Source: VRUE01 sp963732225 (GTDB taxonomy: Bacteria > Actinomycetota > Thermoleophilia > Solirubrobacterales > 70-9). From it: a DNA stretch of 64,000 nt. A model generated the notes under the pieces. It saw only the letters and a program-made list of their open reading frames with translations, ran no database searches and was not told the origin of the DNA. Both the position numbers and the translations under genes were made by a program. The stretch spans positions 558,001 to 622,000 of the forward strand of contig CAVSYR010000002.1 of NCBI GenBank assembly GCA_963732225.1. The letters run 5' to 3'. This document shows, piece after piece, positions 63,157-64,000 of this stretch. Within the stretch, counting starts at the first letter, position 1. Every line of letters starts with the position of its first letter.

Positions 63157-64000
63157 CTAGGCGGCCGCGGTCTGCGGCACCGCTTGCGGCGCTGGAAGCT
63201 CGAGCACGATCGACTCGCCCTCGCCCGCCCGCAACGCCGGCCGGTGGCCGCGCAGACGCTCGTGGTTGCAGACGACGTAGCACCACTCCATCAGCCGCAT
63301 CCGCGATGCCGAGTCGATTTCGGTGATCGTCGCGCCGACCAGGTGGCGTCCGTCCGCCTCGCGGCAGGAGCGAACCTCGACCTGGGCCGCGACCTCGTGC
63401 GAGTCGCCGGCTGCGTCTTCGAGCTGGAGCAGGATCGCCGGCTTGGCGCCGACTGTTAGCGGGGCGTCAAGGACAAGCCCGACGCCGGCGGCGCTGGCGT
63501 CGATCAGGCGGCCGCTGACGTGCCCCTCCTCGGAGTAGCACTCGGCCTCGGCGTCGCCCTCGAAGCGGTAGACGAGGCGCCGCTGCTGGCGCTTGCCGAC
63601 GGCAAAGAGCGTGCGCAGGATGCGCCGCATCTCGATCAGGCCGAGCAGCGGCACGATCACGGCGGCGATCCCGGGCAGATCGGGCAGCGGTCCGACCCCG
63701 GCGAGGTCGAGCAGGCGCAGCACGGTGCCGGCGCCGACCACGATCGCGCAGAGGATCACCAGCCGCAGCTTGCGCACCGACTCGAGCCCGCCACCACCGG
63801 TGCCCTGCTTCGGCGTCACCTTGAAGGCGGTGTGACCGGGGCGGAAGATGCAGCGCAGGGCGCGGGTGTAGATCTCCATCGTCAGCAGCTCGTAGTGGGC
63901 GGTCTCGCCGATCTTCATGTAGCCGCGGGCGAGGGCGGAGCCGGCGCCGAGGTTGAGCGTCACGTAGGGCAGCCAGAGGGCTGCCAGCGCCACGACGCTG
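63157..64000 (-). CDS. BcsA-like cellulose synthase C-terminus with PilZ domain (partial)
   Basis: The frame stays open to the right edge, so the N-terminus and the catalytic domain are missing. The visible ~280 residues include a helix pair, RALRCIFRPGHTAFKVTPKQGTGGGG (the FKVTPK motif of BcsA), two TM helices, then a PilZ domain (RRLVYRFEGDAEAECYSEEGHVSGRLIDASAAGVGL) that usually binds cyclic di-GMP. RxxxR occurs only in part. Polymer and product are unknown. Confidence 0.75.
   Translation of the reverse strand, partial: SVVALAALWLPYVTLNLGAGSALARGYMKIGETAHYELLTMEIYTRALRCIFRPGHTAFKVTPKQGTGGGGLESVRKLRLVILCAIVVGAGTVLRLLDLAGVGPLPDLPGIAAVIVPLLGLIEMRRILRTLFAVGKRQQRRLVYRFEGDAEAECYSEEGHVSGRLIDASAAGVGLVLDAPLTVGAKPAILLQLEDAAGDSHEVAAQVEVRSCREADGRHLVGATITEIDSASRMRLMEWCYVVCNHERLRGHRPALRAGEGESIVLELPAPQAVPQTAAA

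Overview
The window is one continuous, very GC-rich bacterial chromosome segment. Gene density is high, start and stop codons often overlap, and GTG and TTG starts are common. The content points to a Gram-positive high-GC actinobacterium: DtxR/IdeR-type iron boxes, several PknB-type kinases and FHA proteins, many Sec or Tat secreted proteins, SipW/TasA-type secretion and no outer-membrane genes. My best guess is the Thermoleophilia/Solirubrobacterales group. That assignment is inference from gene content, not a computed placement.

Left edge (1-1.5 kb): a MntA/HepT-type toxin-antitoxin pair whose toxin frame appears broken, a small membrane protein, and the 3' half of a tRNA-Arg(ACG) with a hairpin after it. 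This looks like the scar of an element integrated at a tRNA. I recognise nothing in bases 1-217.

1.6-5.8 kb: a secretion/surface-fibre cluster with a TasA/camelysin-like protein (frameshifted), a SipW-type signal peptidase, two further fibre-like exported proteins and a collagen-like protein, closed by a strong terminator.

5.8-24.9 kb: mainly housekeeping and accessory metabolism. It holds a glutaredoxin-like protein, a RibD-like reductase, phosphoesterase and MBL hydrolases, a Vps62-like membrane fusion, two DHA2 exporters, an aldo/keto reductase, LtrA, a PQQ-type propeller, a GH26-like protein, RecQ, and an efeU-efeB-efeO iron uptake operon with two palindromic iron boxes.

24.9-28.1 kb and 35.3-45.3 kb: a nearly complete pentose phosphate pathway in pieces (zwf; gnd-pgl; rpiA; tkt-tal-pgi). 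Between them lies a signalling island (28.1-33.0 kb): a nuclease-like NYN/PIN protein fused to Cys-rich and FHA-like regions, divergent from a secreted metal-binding protein, a small membrane protein and a transmembrane kinase with an HGD catalytic loop. It is followed by a second toxin-antitoxin-like pair, an FHA-HTH regulator, a methyltransferase, a TolB-like propeller and a PknB-type kinase with a propeller ectodomain.

45.3-64 kb: cytochrome bd oxidase, a HAD phosphatase, a large secreted protein translationally coupled to an MMPL transporter, cyclopropane synthase divergent from an acyl desaturase, a GT-C-like membrane protein, a universal stress protein, a subtilisin-like protease, tadA, vapBC, tRNA-Ser(GGA) and the C-terminal part of a BcsA-like synthase running off the right edge.

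A 49-bp hairpin repeat occurs three times (after zwf, at the cydA/cydB junction, and inside the GT-C-like gene). I could not link it to any known repeat or RNA family. Together with the FHA-nuclease/kinase island it is the most novel-looking signal here.
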